A stretch of DNA of 64,000 bases, taken from Penelope pileata (Eukaryota; Chordata; Aves; Galliformes; Cracidae). The notes below the pieces were generated by a model that was not told where the DNA came from, made no database searches, and was given only the letters and a program-made list of their open reading frames with translations. The stretch spans positions 67,120 to 131,119 of the forward strand of contig WBMW01005307.1 of assembly GCA_013396635.1 (NCBI GenBank), given 5' to 3'. Shown here in pieces: positions 61,391 to 64,000 of this stretch. How positions within the stretch are numbered: position 1 is the first letter of the stretch; each line of letters begins with the position of its first letter. The translations under genes were made by a program, and so were the position numbers.

Positions 61391-61650
61391 TTCACCAACC
61401 AGCTCCCAGGCACCAGCACTGCAGGAGCAGCTCTGCTTTTGCTTCAGCCCATTTCCTCTCTTGGCTTCAAAAGAAGGCTGGAAAATATGAACCAACCCAA
61501 ACGAGTCTGTTGGTAAATGCCATTATTAGAAAGGGGCATAAAAACCATTTGTGGTTTCTAAAGTCATGATTCGTGATCATCTGGGCCTGATTTGTGATCT
61601 TTGAATGCTTTTGACGGGTGACTCTGTTGCAATTCCCCCAGGGCACTGGT
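61391..61650 (-). repeat. Inverted repeat copy B (about 260 bp)
   Basis: Reverse-complement partner of 56384-56640; the 50-base identical block is 61574-61623. The two copies are about 4.75 kb apart and face opposite ways. The frames read through them (56455-56712 minus, 61303-61569 plus) also align, sharing PRHQHCRSSSA and QTSLLVN, but that follows from the DNA similarity. Confidence 0.9.
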
Positions 61651-64000
61651 GGTTTTTCTCAATACATCAAACACTTAAAAACAAGCAAATTCCAGCCCTG
61701 GTGCAACAAGTGCCACTCCAGCCTGTCATGGATGGGCCATCGCAGGGAGGTAAGTGGGTTCCCAAATTTTTGTTCCCTGCTAAATAATTTTTCATTCATT
61801 TGCAACATTTTACTACTCAAAAAAACACAACTTGAACTTGCTCTGATTTGGCCAAAAGGTGGCTCAGATGTCCCTCCTGCAGAAGGAGGGTGACCCACCC
61901 AGACCTGCTGGCTCAGATGTCCATCACTCCAGACCCACCACACACTTGTGTGGCACCAGTTCTCCCTGCAAAAGCCTTCTGCAAGCCTGGAGAAGACATC
62001 ACTATGGTTTGCAGAGGTCCTCTGTCCCACACTGCATAGTGGCCACAACCCAACAAGGTGACCGAGCAGAAGCTGTCCCATGCCAGCACCTGCTTGGAGC
62101 CTGCCCGTCCTCCCCACTTCTCCGCGATGGGTGCTGTGCTCAGCGAGTCACACCGCACGCCTGACTCATTTTTCTCTACTCCTCCGGCTGATGTGTTTGG
62201 AGGAACACGCTGCTCTGACAAGGTGACACATCCTGAGAAAGCCCACACTGCCGAAGACATCTCCCTGCTCCCTCTACCAGGAGCACCCAGCGCAATAGCA
62301 GCTCACAGCTCTTTTTCATTCCTCCCCGCTCAAATAAGCCCCGAGCATTTCTGTTTGATTTTCCTGGGAGATGTAGAATATATGTCAATCAGAGGAGCCC
62401 TGGCATCCCACATTTTGAAGACATCTCACAAACATACAGGTGTCAGTAGAGGCGTTTGGGAACGAAGGGCAATCGCTAACAGAGAAACGGCATTAAAACC
62501 CTCGTGCACTGCTCGACTGCAGCAGCGTTAGCAGCCTATGTTGTTCTTCTTTTGGCAGAGGCAAGTACCCTTAAAACAGTTGGTTTGGCTCAATTTGTTG
62601 CAGCATAATTAAGTTCAGTTCATTGTGTTGCATAATGTGGAGTTTCTTCTACACGTTTCAGTAGTAAAGCACTTAATCTCACACAGCTCTGGGAGGGGTC
62701 ATTAACATGAAGTCAAGCCACTGCAAATCCAACACGAGCCTAAGCAATCAGAGGATGAAGAGAAGCGTCCAGGAGACAGCTGCACTCTGCTTCAATGCCT
62801 CTGACTTGCAGAGGAAGGAAAGATGAAAACCACAGCATTATACACACTTGAAATGCTTCGGGAGCCAACAGCTCCCATCCGCAGACCAGCTTTTGTAAAC
62901 ACTGAGGATTTACCCACCAAACTCGAGTTTGGAGATGTGCCTGCATGTTTCCAAGGAATCTGAGGAAAGACGTTTCTGTTTCTGGACAATCTAAACTATC
63001 ACATTTCCTGGCTAGAGCGAAACTCTCTCAACTAGAAAATGTGCAAATATGTTTTACCGCAAGTGGGCACATCACAACAAGGATAATCAGAGAAACTCTT
63101 CTCAGCACTGCTCTATTTACATGTGTTACAGATTAAAGAGGAAAATCTTATCCCCAGCTGGCCTGGCGTATAACCATAAACGCCTTTGCTAAGTCCTTTT
63201 CCAGCTTTGGGAAGTGAGACCAAAGCACCTATGGGCACCATCTGCTTTTCTGGAGGAGCAGTAGGGACAGTGCTGGACCAAGATGAATGTCTTTCAGATC
63301 AAGAAAATGGCCATACCTTGCTGCTGAGAGGATGGTACTGCCACATGGATCTTTGTCCCAGGCACACCAAAGGGCTGTTACTTGCTCCCAGACACCCACC
63401 AAGCACTCAGCCCAGCTGCTCACAGCCACTGAGGGGGTCGTACCCAAAGCCAACTTTAAGCTCTCAGTTAATGAAATGAAAGGTGCCATCAAGGGCAGTT
63501 CTTTGAGCCTTGCATTGCCTTGGGGAGAGCAGGGAGAGTCTCCATCCTCATCTCCCAAGGGACATTTCTGGCAGGTAAAGTGTCCTCCAGGGCTGTATTT
63601 GGACTGGGGTCTCCCTTGGACAGCAGAGCAGCTGCTGGAGCTGAGATTTCTGTCTCACAAACAGCTCCTTGAATTGCTCTTGGCATTGACTTTCTCTGTT
63701 CAGCTAATTAAAAATCTGTCTTTGAGTCATAAGCCCCCATTAGTAATAATTTGCTTTGCACTTCTCCAGTGATTTATGGCTGAGATATCAAAGTGCTTTA
63801 GAAACATTAATTAATCCTTCTAATACCCACGGGACGGATCCACTCTCCGCAGCGCACTGCTGGCGGGAGTAAATGCAGGAGCTCCCCAGGGCTTGCTGGA
63901 ACCTGCAGGCAGGGAGAGGGGCAGGGAGCAGCATCCAACCCCACCAGCTCATGTCAGAGGCAATCAGAGAGGTGCAGGCACAGTCACAGCACTGCACGTG
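61651..64000. other. Right-hand end of the window, no gene seen
   Basis: Frames up to 161 codons (63287-63772 plus) carry no recognisable domain. A faint MIR-like piece is listed at 63782. Confidence 0.5.
63782..63835 (+). repeat. Possible MIR-like remnant
   Basis: ATCAAAGTGCTTTAGAAACA followed by TTAATTAATCCTTCTAATAC resembles the central part of MIR elements, as in the copy at 50338. Confidence 0.45.

Noticed and set aside
61700..61720. Plus-strand CNKCHS, reminiscent of the LEKTI NKCxMC motif
   Set aside because: Other LEKTI cysteines and the CTREN/PVR core are absent and there are no flanking splice sites.
1..64000. CRISPR arrays, bacterial operons, tRNA or rRNA genes
   Set aside because: The DNA is clearly vertebrate; no regularly spaced repeats, tRNA arms or rRNA segments were noticed.

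Overview
The window is vertebrate nuclear DNA, most likely from a bird. Coding exons are short and split by introns. The dominant recognisable gene matches avian ovoinhibitor domain by domain. CR1 LINE fragments of avian type are present, along with faded MIR-type SINE remnants. One N next to a poly(A) run (15971) indicates a draft assembly. Almost none of the long open frames are genes; the real coding exons are 20 to 137 bp and had to be read through their splice sites.

Positions 1-7025 hold the 5' part of an ovoinhibitor gene on the minus strand: TATA box, signal-peptide exon, a 20-bp exon 2, four complete Kazal domains (two exons each) and the first six bases of the exon opening domain 5. 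The rest of the gene, and by avian synteny ovomucoid, should lie beyond base 1. Positions 7026-12478 are intergenic, with one MIR remnant and a small CpG-dense patch.

Positions about 12479-28134 hold a second minus-strand Kazal gene, in the same orientation and upstream of ovoinhibitor. It has a TATA box at 28091, a signal-peptide exon at 27948-28005, three four-cysteine LEKTI/SPINK5-type modules (25.7, 23.5 and 21.2 kb), one classical six-cysteine Kazal module (16.8/16.3 kb) and a proposed terminal exon at 13.25 kb. All proposed junctions are in phase, giving a secreted protein of about 285 residues. This looks like a compact avian counterpart of mammalian SPINK5 and is the most interesting object in the window.

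From 28.2 to 64 kb I see no gene I can defend. The stretch holds a CR1 fragment with recognisable reverse-transcriptase sequence (37.2-38.4 kb, minus), an older CR1 3' end (43.5-43.8 kb, plus), MIR-like remnants, simple repeats, and a striking pair of inverted repeat copies of about 260 bp at 56.4 and 61.5 kb that share an exact 50-bp block. Both Kazal genes encode secreted serine protease inhibitors that probably arose by tandem duplication and act outside the cell (egg white or epithelial secretions).
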